Below are positions 48,037 through 58,925 of a DNA stretch of 64,000 nucleotides, piece by piece. A model generated the notes under the pieces. It did not search any database. It had not been told where the DNA came from and saw only the letters and a program-made list of their open reading frames with translations. Numbering within the stretch: the stretch's first letter is position 1; each line of letters begins with the position of its first letter. The translations under genes were made by a program, and so were the position numbers. This DNA comes from Xanthobacteraceae bacterium (GTDB taxonomy: Bacteria; Pseudomonadota; Alphaproteobacteria; Rhizobiales; Xanthobacteraceae): the NCBI GenBank assembly GCA_029239875.1, contig JARBUD010000013.1, positions 1 to 64,000 of the forward strand. Direction: 5' to 3'.

Positions 48037-51000
48037 TCACCAGATGCCCGCGCGCGGCTGCCAGACCACTGGTCGGCCGGCATATTCCGGGCCCTCGGCA
48101 TAGGGGCCCGGCCAGCGCGGGCCAATGCCATAGTACCAGCTCGCGGCCTGCGGCAGGCGCCCCTCGCCGCGGCGCGACCAGTAGTAGTTGCCACGCCGGT
48201 CGCCGCGATAGGCGCGCGTCGGATAGCCGGGATGGACGTTCCAGAAGGTGGTGCGCCCGCCCCAATAGCTCGGCCGCGCGCCCCAGTTGGACGGGATGTT
48301 GCGCCCGTGCAGCCCCGGCCCCCAGTAGCCCGGGCCCCAGCTCGTGCGCCAGTTGGTCCAGCCGAGGCCGCGGCCATAGCCGCCCCAGTTGCTTTCGATG
48401 CCGCCCAGCGTATCGACCACCGGCAGGCTGGCGGCGGTGGCAACATAGTCGCCCTGCGGATAGGCCTCCACCGGAGTGGCGGCATAGGCCGGCGCAGCGA
48501 CAAGCGACGGATCGACAAAGGCGGCGTTGGAATAGTCGCCGCCGGAGACGACCGCCGGCCGCGCCAGCAGGGTGCCGGCATCGGCGCCATCGAGATGGCG
48601 GGCGCTGACATAGCCATACTGCGTCTGGCACCAGCTGCCCGCGCAGCCCACCACGTTCACCGGCGAACCCGCCGGCAGCGTGCCGAGCACCTCATAGGAC
48701 GTGCCGGGGCCGCTGCGCACATTGAGGTTCGAGGCAGTGGTCGCGGTGTAGCCGCCGGCCGCGTCCAGCGCGGCACCCGGCGCGCCGAGATAACGCGGCG
48801 CCTGCGAGGGCGAGATCGGCACGATGCCCATATTGTTGCCGAGCGGATAGTTGCGCGCCGCCGGGACGGACTGCGTGCGGCGATAATTGGTGCCGCTGCC
48901 GGCGGGCACGGCGCCCGGCAGGGTGCCGGCCTGGCCGAGCACCGCGCCGGCGAAGGCACCCTGGTTGATGTGGCGGGCGCTGACATAGCCGTACTGCGTC
49001 TGGCACCAGCTTCCCGTGCAGTTCACGATATTGACCGACGATCCCGCCGGCAGCGTGCCGAGCACGCCGTAGCGGACGCCGGGTCCGCCGCGCACATTCA
49101 CATTGGCCGTGGTCGTCGCCGTGCCCGCCGCGCCATAGGCGGCGCCGGCCGAGGGCGCATAGGCGCGCCCCGCCGTCGGATAGCCGAGCGCTGCGGCGCC
49201 GGCGACCTGGGGCGTCGGGCGGGCATAGCCGCCGGCCGGCGTGTAGCCCGTAGCGCCGCCCGCTGCATAGCCGCCCTGCACGCCGGAGCCCGGTGCGCCA
49301 TAGCCCATCGCCGCCTGCGTCGCCGCGTTCCAGGCGATGGAATCGCGCGTCTGCGAGCCCGGCACAAGCGGCTGCGCCTGCGAGGTCAGCACCTGCTGCA
49401 CCGGGCCGCGCGAGAGCAGGTAGATGCTGATGTAGCCTTCATTGGTCTGGCACCAGGCATTGGCGCAGTTCGTCACCTCGACCTTGGTGAAGTCGGGCAG
49501 CGTCTTGGTGACGGGATAGTCGACGCCGGGGCCGCTGCGCACATTGGTGGTGCCGATCGTGGTGCGCGGCCCCGCCATGGTGGTGTTGCTGCCGGGATGG
49601 TCCTCGGCCGGATCATGCGCACCCGCCGGCCGCGTGGGGGTGCCGGCCGCCGGAGCGGCGCCATAGCCGAGCGCCGCCGCGCCGGCGACCGGCGCGGTGC
49701 GCGGCGCGGCGGGCGCGGCATAGGTGGGGGCGGCATAGGTGGGGGCGGCATAGGTGGGGGCGGCATAGGCCGGGGCGCGCGGAATCGCGGCGGCGCTGTT
49801 GTAGGGCTGCCGGTAATTGGTGCCCGTATTGGCATAGGCCGGCGCGGCCCCGGGGGCGACGCCGGTATAGCCCGCGCCGCCAAAACCCGCCCCGCCAAAG
49901 CCCGCGCCCTGCGACAGCAGCCGCGCACTGATGTAGCCGTACTGCGTCTGGCACCAGCTGCCGGAGCAGCCGACCACGTTCACCGGCGAGCCCGCCGGCA
50001 GCGTGCCAAGCACGCCATAGCGGACGCCCGGACCGCCGCGCACATTGGCATTGGCCGTCGTCGTCGCGCTGCCGCCGGCGCCGTAGGCCGCGCCAGCCGC
50101 GGGCGCGTAGCCACGCGCCGTGGGTGCATAGGTGCCGGCCAGTTGCGGCAGCGGGCGGGCAAGATTGGCGGCGGGAAGGCGCGGCGCGCCGACGGGCGCA
50201 TAGGCGCCGGCGGCGACGCCCGCCGCATAGCCGCCCTGCACGCCGGAGCCCGGCGCGCCATAGCCCATCGCCGCCTGCGTCGCCGCGTTCCAGGCGATGG
50301 AATCGCGCGTCTGCGAGCCCGGCACGCGCGGCTGCGCTTCCGAGGTCAGCACCTGCTGCACCGGGCCGCGCGAGAGCAGGTAGATACTGATGTAGCCTTC
50401 ATTGGTCTGGCACCAGGCATTGGCGCAGTTGGTCACCTCGACCTTGGTGAAGTCGGGCAGGGTCTTGGTGATGGGGTAGTCGACGCCGGGACCGCTGCGC
50501 ACATTGGTGGTGCCGATCGTGGTGCGCGGCCCCGCCATGGTGGTGTTGCTGCCGGGATGATCCTCGGCCGGATCATGCGCGCCCGCCGGCCGCGTGGGGG
50601 CCGTGCCAGCCACCGCCGGGGGCGTTCCATAGCCGAGCGCCGCGGCGCCGGCGACCGGAGCGGCATAGGCCGGCGCGCGGGCGAGTGCCGCGGCGGCCGC
50701 GGCGTTATAGGGCTGGCGGTAGTTCGTGCCCGTGCCGGCATAGGCCGGCGCATAGCCGGGGGCGAGGCCGGCAAGACCCGCCGCGCCCAATCCTGCCGCG
50801 CCGTAGCCCGTAGCTCCCTGCCCGAGCAGGCCCGCACTGATGTAGCCGTACTGCGTCTGGCACCAGTTGCCGGTGCAGGCGATCACATCGACCGGCGAGC
50901 CGGCGGGCAGCGTGCCGAGCACGCCATAGGCGGTGCCGGGACCGCTGCGCACATTGGCATTGGTCGTCGTCGTCGACGGCCATGCGCCGGCGACGAGCGT

Positions 51001-51051
51001 CCCCGCGACCACCAGCCCCGACGCCAGCGCGAGCGATGTCCTGATCCGCAT
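48037..51051 (-). CDS. Large secreted multi-SH3b protein (six SH3b modules)
   Basis: Signal peptide MRIRTSLALASGLVVAGTLVAGA; six NVRSGPG/NVRGGPG...WCQT(Q/N)xGY modules; C-terminal WGARPSYWGGRTTFWNVHPGY...RGDRRGNYYWSRRG region. Confidence 0.85.
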   Translation of the reverse strand: MRIRTSLALASGLVVAGTLVAGAWPSTTTTNANVRSGPGTAYGVLGTLPAGSPVDVIACTGNWCQTQYGYISAGLLGQGATGYGAAGLGAAGLAGLAPGYAPAYAGTGTNYRQPYNAAAAAALARAPAYAAPVAGAAALGYGTPPAVAGTAPTRPAGAHDPAEDHPGSNTTMAGPRTTIGTTNVRSGPGVDYPITKTLPDFTKVEVTNCANAWCQTNEGYISIYLLSRGPVQQVLTSEAQPRVPGSQTRDSIAWNAATQAAMGYGAPGSGVQGGYAAGVAAGAYAPVGAPRLPAANLARPLPQLAGTYAPTARGYAPAAGAAYGAGGSATTTANANVRGGPGVRYGVLGTLPAGSPVNVVGCSGSWCQTQYGYISARLLSQGAGFGGAGFGGAGYTGVAPGAAPAYANTGTNYRQPYNSAAAIPRAPAYAAPTYAAPTYAAPTYAAPAAPRTAPVAGAAALGYGAAPAAGTPTRPAGAHDPAEDHPGSNTTMAGPRTTIGTTNVRSGPGVDYPVTKTLPDFTKVEVTNCANAWCQTNEGYISIYLLSRGPVQQVLTSQAQPLVPGSQTRDSIAWNAATQAAMGYGAPGSGVQGGYAAGGATGYTPAGGYARPTPQVAGAAALGYPTAGRAYAPSAGAAYGAAGTATTTANVNVRGGPGVRYGVLGTLPAGSSVNIVNCTGSWCQTQYGYVSARHINQGAFAGAVLGQAGTLPGAVPAGSGTNYRRTQSVPAARNYPLGNNMGIVPISPSQAPRYLGAPGAALDAAGGYTATTASNLNVRSGPGTSYEVLGTLPAGSPVNVVGCAGSWCQTQYGYVSARHLDGADAGTLLARPAVVSGGDYSNAAFVDPSLVAAPAYAATPVEAYPQGDYVATAASLPVVDTLGGIESNWGGYGRGLGWTNWRTSWGPGYWGPGLHGRNIPSNWGARPSYWGGRTTFWNVHPGYPTRAYRGDRRGNYYWSRRGEGRLPQAASWYYGIGPRWPGPYAEGPEYAGRPVVWQPRAGIW
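49260..50600. repeat. Near-identical duplicated blocks within the multi-SH3b gene, 960-bp offset
   Basis: 49260-49640 aligns with 50220-50600 at exactly +960 bp with few mismatches (e.g. line 49321 vs 50281, 49441 vs 50401). Confidence 0.88.
49717..49776. repeat. 15-bp tandem microrepeat (YAAPT)n
   Basis: Four units CATAGGTGGGGGCGG / CATAGGCCGGGGCG encoding YAAPTYAAPTYAAPTYAAPA on the minus strand. Confidence 0.9.
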
Positions 51052-51244
51052 CGGCTTCTCCCCACCGTCGCCTACCGTCATGGACGGCAACGGCCAGGGT
51101 CAGGGATGCCTCGAAAGCGGAAGTTTCGCAATAAAATGGGTGGAAAATGGTTGCCAAGGTGCAACCAGCATGCTTGCCGCGCCCGATGATTCGGGGCGAG
51201 GCCGGCCGCGTGCCGCGGCGGCGCAGGCGTCAGAACCTCAGGCG

Positions 51245-51568
51245 TCAGGCCTGGCTCTTCAGCGACTTGACCGCTTCTTCCAGCAGTTCGTCCATGGTCC
51301 GGCGGATGCGGTGCTCGGAGACGTCCACACCCTTGGCCTCGAAATCGGCCTTCAGCTTGCGGAACACGTCCTCGTCGCCGCCCTCCTCGAGGTCGGCCTC
51401 GATGAGCGCCAGCGCATAGGCGTCGACGTCGGTGCCGGAAAGGCCCAGCTTGTCCGCCGCCCACAGGGCGAGCGCCTTGTTGCGGCGCGCCTGGGCCTTG
51501 AATTTCAAGGCTTCGTCGTGGGCGTACTTGGCTTCGAACGCGTCTTCGCGGTCGTTGAACGTGCTCAT
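51245..51568 (-). CDS. DUF1476 protein (F1-ATPase inhibitor zeta subunit-like)
   Basis: MSTFNDREDAFEAKYAHDEALKFKAQARRNKALALWAADKLGLSGTDVDAYALALIEADLEEGGDEDVFRKLKADFE. Confidence 0.93.
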   Translation of the reverse strand: MSTFNDREDAFEAKYAHDEALKFKAQARRNKALALWAADKLGLSGTDVDAYALALIEADLEEGGDEDVFRKLKADFEAKGVDVSEHRIRRTMDELLEEAVKSLKSQA

Positions 51569-51881
51569 AAGTGCTCGCCCCATGTCTCGGTAAATTGCGG
51601 GCTTGATTATCCTGCCCCCGCACCCAAATCAACGCCGACGAGACATCTTGCCGGCCCCTACGTCAATGTGACGCTCATGTCGCCAGTGCTGGCCTGCCGC
51701 GCGCGGTGCCGTTTGTATCCGCTCCCCCGATCGGCTAGTGTCCGGCCGTGGGCGCTGGTGCCATGCGAGACGAATCGTCAGAGCGCGAGCAGATCGCGCA
51801 GAAGTGCGGCGCCCCAGCCGTTAACCCGGAACCGAAGCCCCGGCACCCTAAATGGACTTCCTCAACCGACGGTACCCACCC

Positions 51882-52661
51882 ATGAGCCGCCGCCGCCGCA
51901 TTTATGAAGGTAAGGCGAAGGTCCTCTATGAGGGCCCCGAGCCAGGCACGCTGATCCAGCACTTCAAGGACGACGCCACTGCCTTCAACAACAAGAAGCA
52001 CGACGTCATCGACGGCAAAGGCGTGCTGAACAACCGCATCTCGGAATATGTCTTCCTGAAGCTCAACGAGATCGGTGTCCCCACGCATTTCATCAAGCGG
52101 CTGAACATGCGCGAGCAGCTCATCCGCGAGGTCGAGATCATTCCGCTCGAAGTCGTCGTGCGCAACGTCGCCGCCGGCTCGCTGTCGAGCCGCCTCGGTA
52201 TCGAGGAAGGCACCCAGCTCCCGCGCTCGATCATCGAGTTCTATTACAAGAACGACCAGCTCGGCGACCCGATGGTCTCCGAGGAGCACATCACGGCGTT
52301 CGGCTGGGCCACCACCCAGGAGATCGACGACATCATCGCGCTGGCGATCCGCGTGAACGACTTCCTCTCCGGCCTGTTCCTCGGCGTCGGCATCCGCCTC
52401 GTCGACTTCAAGATGGAATGCGGCCGGCTGTGGGAAAACGACATGATGCGGATCGTCGTCGCCGACGAGATCAGCCCGGATTCCTGCCGCCTGTGGGACA
52501 TCAAGTCGAACGACAAGCTCGACAAGGACCGCTTCCGTCGCGACCTCGGCGGCCTCGTCGAGGCCTATTCGGAAGTCGCCCGCCGGCTCGGTATCATGTC
52601 CGAGAACGAGCGGCTGCAGTCGAGCGGCCCGGTGCTGGTGAAGTCCGAGCCCGAGAAGTGA
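51882..52661 (+). CDS. purC: Phosphoribosylaminoimidazolesuccinocarboxamide synthase
   Basis: [58 protein letters not shown]. Confidence 0.97.
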   Translation: MSRRRRIYEGKAKVLYEGPEPGTLIQHFKDDATAFNNKKHDVIDGKGVLNNRISEYVFLKLNEIGVPTHFIKRLNMREQLIREVEIIPLEVVVRNVAAGSLSSRLGIEEGTQLPRSIIEFYYKNDQLGDPMVSEEHITAFGWATTQEIDDIIALAIRVNDFLSGLFLGVGIRLVDFKMECGRLWENDMMRIVVADEISPDSCRLWDIKSNDKLDKDRFRRDLGGLVEAYSEVARRLGIMSENERLQSSGPVLVKSEPEK

Positions 52662-52739
52662 GGCTGGATGGCCCGTTGCGCCTGCTTCGGGTCAGCCATC
52701 CACATTCGCGCATTGAGCCGTTCGCGGCCAGATGATAGG

Positions 52740-52764
52740 CGGGGGCCGCAAAGCCCCCGTTTCT
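52740..52764 (+). terminator. Terminator-like hairpin between purC and purS
   Basis: CGGGGGC-cgcaaa-GCCCCCG then TTTCTATTT. Confidence 0.75.
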
Positions 52765-52804
52765 ATTTGCCCCGTTACCGTTTGCAGAGAACTAGAGTGG
52801 TCCC

Positions 52805-53047
52805 ATGAAGGCGCGCGTCCTCGTCACCCTGAAATCCGCCGTGCTCGATCCGCAGGGCAAGGCGATCGAAGGCGCGCTGCGCTCGCTCGGCGTGCCGGGC
52901 GTGGCGAGCGTGCGCCAGGGCAAGGTGTTCGACGTCGAGCTCGACGGCAACGACCCCGCCAAGGCCGAGGCGACGCTGAAGGACGCCTGCGAGAAGCTGC
53001 TCGCCAACACGGTGATCGAGACCTACCGCATCGAGTTCGTCGGATGA
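52805..53047 (+). CDS. purS: Phosphoribosylformylglycinamidine synthase subunit PurS
   Basis: MKARVLVTLKSAVLDPQGKAIEGALRSLGVPGVASVRQGKVFDVELDG. Confidence 0.95.
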   Translation: MKARVLVTLKSAVLDPQGKAIEGALRSLGVPGVASVRQGKVFDVELDGNDPAKAEATLKDACEKLLANTVIETYRIEFVG

Positions 53048-53072
53048 TATCCTCGCCTTCCGCAAGGAGACG

Positions 53073-53318
53073 GTGATCGCCATGGCCGAAGTCACCAACG
53101 AGCTGATCTACGAAGTGCTGAAGGCGATTCAGCGCGACGTCGCCGAAACCAGGCATTCGGTTTCCGAGGTGAAGGTAGAGCTCAATGCGATGCGCGGCCA
53201 TCTCATCGCCATGCAGCAGGACATTCACAACATCTACGCGACCCTGACGCGGCACGAGGTTCGCCTCGACCGCATCGAACGCCGCCTCGAACTGACTGAA
53301 AGCCCCTTCGCGCCATGA
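53073..53318 (+). CDS. Small coiled-coil protein between purS and purQ
   Basis: IQRDVAETRHSVSEVKVELNAMRGHLIAMQQDIHNIYATLTRHEVRLDRIERRLELTESPFAP; stop overlaps purQ start (ATGA). Confidence 0.75.
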   Translation: MIAMAEVTNELIYEVLKAIQRDVAETRHSVSEVKVELNAMRGHLIAMQQDIHNIYATLTRHEVRLDRIERRLELTESPFAP

Positions 53319-54013
53319 AATCCGCCGTCCTCGTCTTTCCCGGCTCCAACCGCGAGGGCGACGTCGCGCGTGCGCTCGAGCACGTCTCGGGCAGCAAGCC
53401 CGCGCTGGTCTGGCACGCCGACACCTCGCTTCCCGCCGGCACCGACCTCGTCGTGCTGCCCGGCGGCTTCTCCTATGGCGACTATCTGCGCTGCGGCGCC
53501 ATCGCCGCCCGCGCCGCCATCATGGACGCGGTGCGCGACCACGCCGCCCGCGGCGGGCTGGTGCTCGGCATCTGCAACGGCTTCCAGATCCTGTGCGAGA
53601 GCGGCCTGCTGCCCGGCGTGCTGGTGCGCAACGCCCGTCTGCGCTTCATCTGCCGCGAGGCGCTGCTCAAGGTCGAGCGCAACGACACGCCCTTCACCCG
53701 GCGCTATTCCAAGGGCGCCGTCGTCCGCTATCCCGTCGCGCATGGCGAGGGCAACTACACCGCCGACGCCGAGACGCTGAAGCGGCTGGAGGACGAGGGT
53801 CGCGTCGTGTTCCGCTATGTGATGGCGGACGGTCGGCGCGACGACACACAGGTGCTCAACGGCGCCGCCAACTCCATCGCCGGCATCATCTCCGAGAAGC
53901 TGAACGTGCTCGGCCTGATGCCGCACCCCGAGAACCATGTCGACCCGCTCGTCGGCCCGACCGATGGTCGAGCCATGTTCGAGAGCCTCGTCGGGGCGCT
54001 GGAGCGGGCGTGA
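53315..54013 (+). CDS. purQ: Phosphoribosylformylglycinamidine synthase subunit PurQ
   Basis: MKSAVLVFPGSNREGDVARAL...LVLPGGFSYGDYLRCGAIAA...GICNGFQIL...GLMPHPEN. Confidence 0.97.
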   Translation: MKSAVLVFPGSNREGDVARALEHVSGSKPALVWHADTSLPAGTDLVVLPGGFSYGDYLRCGAIAARAAIMDAVRDHAARGGLVLGICNGFQILCESGLLPGVLVRNARLRFICREALLKVERNDTPFTRRYSKGAVVRYPVAHGEGNYTADAETLKRLEDEGRVVFRYVMADGRRDDTQVLNGAANSIAGIISEKLNVLGLMPHPENHVDPLVGPTDGRAMFESLVGALERA

Positions 54014-54064
54014 GCCTCGCGCCGCCCTCGCCCGCCCTGACCGAAAACAAATGACGGCCCGCGC

Positions 54065-56278
<2,214 letters not shown>

Positions 56279-56291
56279 GGGAGCGGAACCG

Positions 56292-56525
56292 ATGGCGATG
56301 GAAGCGGCCGAGATCGAGCGGCTGATCAGGGAGGGCCTGCCGGGCGCCTCCGTTGAGATCCGCGACCTTGCCGGCGACGGCAACCACTACGCCGCCACCG
56401 TCGTCTCGGAGAGCTTCCGCGGCAAGAGCCGGGTGCAGCAGCACCAGATGGTCTACGCGGCGCTGAAGGGCCAGATGGGCGGCATATTGCATGCCCTGGC
56501 GCTTCAGACCAATGTACCCGACTGA
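56292..56525 (+). CDS. BolA family protein
   Basis: IERLIREGLPGASVEIRDLAGDGNHYAATVVSESFRGKSRVQQHQMVYAALKGQMGGILHALALQT. Confidence 0.95.
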   Translation: MAMEAAEIERLIREGLPGASVEIRDLAGDGNHYAATVVSESFRGKSRVQQHQMVYAALKGQMGGILHALALQTNVPD

Positions 56526-56585
56526 AAGCGGCGCCTCGCGCCGCATCTCCAACTCGCGAGCCCCGCAAGGGCGAAGGGCACTGCC

Positions 56586-56924
56586 ATGAGCATCCACGAT
56601 TTCATCGACAGCCAGGTGAAGAGCAACGACGTCGTCGTCTTCATGAAGGGCACGCCGCAGTTCCCCATGTGCGGCTTCTCCGGCCAGGTGGCGCACATTA
56701 TGGGGCTGCTGGGCGTCGACTATAAGGGCATCAACGTGCTCGACTCCGACGAGATGCGTCAGGGGATCAAGGAGTACACCAACTGGCCGACCATCCCGCA
56801 GGTCTTCGTCAAGGGAGAGTTCGTCGGCGGCTGCGACATCGTGCGCGAGATGTACCAGTCCGGCGAGCTGCAGACGCTGCTGGAAGAGAAGGGCGTCGTC
56901 GTTATGGGCCGCGCCACGGCCTGA
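56586..56924 (+). CDS. grxD: Grx4 family monothiol glutaredoxin
   Basis: [29 protein letters not shown]...[36 protein letters not shown]; monothiol CGFS motif. Confidence 0.96.
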   Translation: MSIHDFIDSQVKSNDVVVFMKGTPQFPMCGFSGQVAHIMGLLGVDYKGINVLDSDEMRQGIKEYTNWPTIPQVFVKGEFVGGCDIVREMYQSGELQTLLEEKGVVVMGRATA

Positions 56925-56948
56925 GGCCATCGCCCGGCCGATAGGGCG

Positions 56949-57058
56949 CCCTCATCCTGAGGTGCTCGCGCAGCGAGCCTCGAAGGATGGTCGCCATAGT
57001 GCACCCGGACGAGCATCCTTCGAGGCCCGGCCAAGGGCCGGGCACCTCAGGATGAGGT
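56949..57058. repeat. Dispersed palindromic repeat family A, two inverted copies with spacer
   Basis: CTCATCCTGAGGTGCTCGCGCAGCGAGCCTCGAAGGATGG - GTGCACCCGGACG - GCATCCTTCGAGGCCCGG...CCGGGCACCTCAGGATGAGG. Confidence 0.9.
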
Positions 57059-57112
57059 CGGACCTTCCATTCGGGCCGTACGCGGCCCGAACCTATTGGC
57101 AGAGGAGACCGC

Positions 57113-57964
57113 GTGTCGCTTGAGCGACTTCTCATGCGCGGCTATTTCGCCCTCGTCGAGCCGGTGCAGTTCCGGCTCAAGAAGGCGGACCGGCTCCGGC
57201 GGGCCGGCATGGCCGGCATCGACGACCTGCCCGTCGCCCTCCTCTGGCTCGGCGCGCCGGATGCGCCCCTCGACCGGCAGATGGTCGAAAATCACCGACA
57301 CTTCATCTCGAAATTCATGCGCCACGAGGCGGGTGGGCCTGCGCCAAGCCCGTGGCGCGGCACGGCCAGCGTCATCGATCTCGACCGCTTCACTGACGCC
57401 GACGCCTATATCCGCACCATCAAGAAGGCCACCAGCCGCGGCATCACCCGCGAGCTGAAGGGCGCGCGCGAGAGCGGCTATCGCTGCCGGACCTTCGACC
57501 GCTTCGCCCATGCCGGCGACCTCTACGAGATCGAGACCTCAAAGCTGTTCCGCACCGGCGGGCCGGTGCTCGAGGCCGTGGCGAGCCGGCTCGGTCTCGG
57601 CGATGCCGGCGTCGGCCAGGACCCCTGGCTCGGCTCGCCCTCGCCGTTCTACTGGACGCAGGACTGGGGCGTGTTCATCCCCGACGCGGCGGCCGGGCGC
57701 GAGCGGCTGGTCGGCAGCGTGGTGCTCCGCCGCATCGGCAACAGCGCGCGCATGGTGGCGATCATGGCGCATGCCGAGCACCTGTCCGCCGGCGCGCTCA
57801 AGCTGCTCTTCGTCGAGATCGTCTGCCGGCTGCTCGCGCGCGACGACCCGTCGATCAGGGGCGTGCGCTACGTCATGGGCGGGGCCATGGAGCATGGAAA
57901 GCTCGGCCTGCTCGACTGGAAGCTGCGTCTCCAGTTCCAGCCGCATCTGATTGCCGAGCAATAA
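57113..57964 (+). CDS. Uncharacterised 283-aa protein
   Basis: Long codon-biased ORF, MSLERLLMRGYFALVEPVQFRLKKADRLRRAGMAGIDDLPVALLWLGAPDAPLDRQMVENHRHFISKFMRHEAGG...; no family recognised. Confidence 0.75.
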   Translation: MSLERLLMRGYFALVEPVQFRLKKADRLRRAGMAGIDDLPVALLWLGAPDAPLDRQMVENHRHFISKFMRHEAGGPAPSPWRGTASVIDLDRFTDADAYIRTIKKATSRGITRELKGARESGYRCRTFDRFAHAGDLYEIETSKLFRTGGPVLEAVASRLGLGDAGVGQDPWLGSPSPFYWTQDWGVFIPDAAAGRERLVGSVVLRRIGNSARMVAIMAHAEHLSAGALKLLFVEIVCRLLARDDPSIRGVRYVMGGAMEHGKLGLLDWKLRLQFQPHLIAEQ

Positions 57965-57993
57965 AAAAGCCGCCCTCTCGGGCGGCTCTTTCG
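57963..57993. terminator. Bidirectional terminator between convergent genes
   Basis: AAAAAAGCCGCC-ctctc-GGGCGGCTCTTTC. Confidence 0.85.
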
Positions 57994-58012
57994 ATGTCGG
58001 CGATCCGAGCGA

Positions 58013-58630
58013 TCAGCGCGAGTAGTACTCGACCACGAGGTTCGGCTCCATCACCACCGGATAGGGCACCTCGTTGAGCTCCGGGATGCGGGCGAACTTC
58101 GCCGTCATCTTGGAGTGATCGACCTCGAGATAATCGGGAACGTCACGCTCGCCGGAGGCGACGGCTTCCAGAACCAGCACGAGCTGCTTGGAGGCTTCCT
58201 TCACCTCGATCACATCGCCGACCTTGACCTGGTAGGACGGGATGTTGACGCGGCGGCCGTTCACCTTGATGTGGCCGTGGCTCACGAACTGGCGGGCGGC
58301 GAACACGGTCGGGACGAACTTGGCGCGGTAGATGACCGCGTCGAGACGGCGCTCGAGCAGGCCGATCAGGTTGGCGCCGGTGTCGCCCTTGAGGCGCGAG
58401 GCCTCGACATAGACCGCGTAGAACTGCTTCTCGCCGATCGAGGCGTAGTAGCCCTTCAGCTTCTGCTTGGCGCGCAGCTGCACGCCGAAGTCGGAAAGCT
58501 TGCCCTTGCGGCGCTGGCCGTGCTGGCCGGGGCCGTATTCACGCTTGTTGATGGGGCTCTTCGGGCGGCCCCAGATGTTCTCGCCCATACGGCGGTCAAG
58601 CTTGTGCTTGGCCGAAACGCGCTTGCTCAT
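58013..58630 (-). CDS. rpsD: 30S ribosomal protein S4
   Basis: [62 protein letters not shown]. Confidence 0.98.
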   Translation of the reverse strand: MSKRVSAKHKLDRRMGENIWGRPKSPINKREYGPGQHGQRRKGKLSDFGVQLRAKQKLKGYYASIGEKQFYAVYVEASRLKGDTGANLIGLLERRLDAVIYRAKFVPTVFAARQFVSHGHIKVNGRRVNIPSYQVKVGDVIEVKEASKQLVLVLEAVASGERDVPDYLEVDHSKMTAKFARIPELNEVPYPVVMEPNLVVEYYSR

Positions 58631-58828
58631 GCGCTGGTCCTCTTCGCAAGGTTGCGGTTTGGATCGCGCCCCCTCCTCTTCTCCCTTGCGGGAGCCGACA
58701 GGACCCGGCCGAACGCGCCGGACAGGCCCACGGGTGCGTGAAACACCACGCGGGACCGTTGCCGGCCTCGCGAGTGGGCGGGTGGTAGGGGAAAAAGGCC
58801 GGAAGGTCAAGGTCCCGTCTTCATATCG

Positions 58829-58918
58829 TCATCCCGGACGGCCGCAGGCCGATCCGGGATCGCGGGCCGACATGGATGACGATCCCGGCTCTCCGCTACG
58901 CTTCAGCCGGGATGACGA
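58829..58918. repeat. Dispersed palindromic repeat family C
   Basis: CGTCATCCCGGACGGCCGCAGGCCGATCCGGGATCG...ACGATCCCGGCTCTCCGC...CTTCAGCCGGGATGACG. Confidence 0.78.
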
Positions 58919-58925
58919 TTGCCGG

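Noticed and set aside
49260-50600. Possible mobile-element duplication
   Set aside because: Duplicated unit is in frame and wholly coding, without transposase or terminal inverted repeats; better explained as intragenic tandem duplication
48232-51189. 985-aa plus-strand ORF
   Set aside because: Antisense of the multi-SH3b gene; its repeats mirror the coding strand and it has no signal peptide or domain
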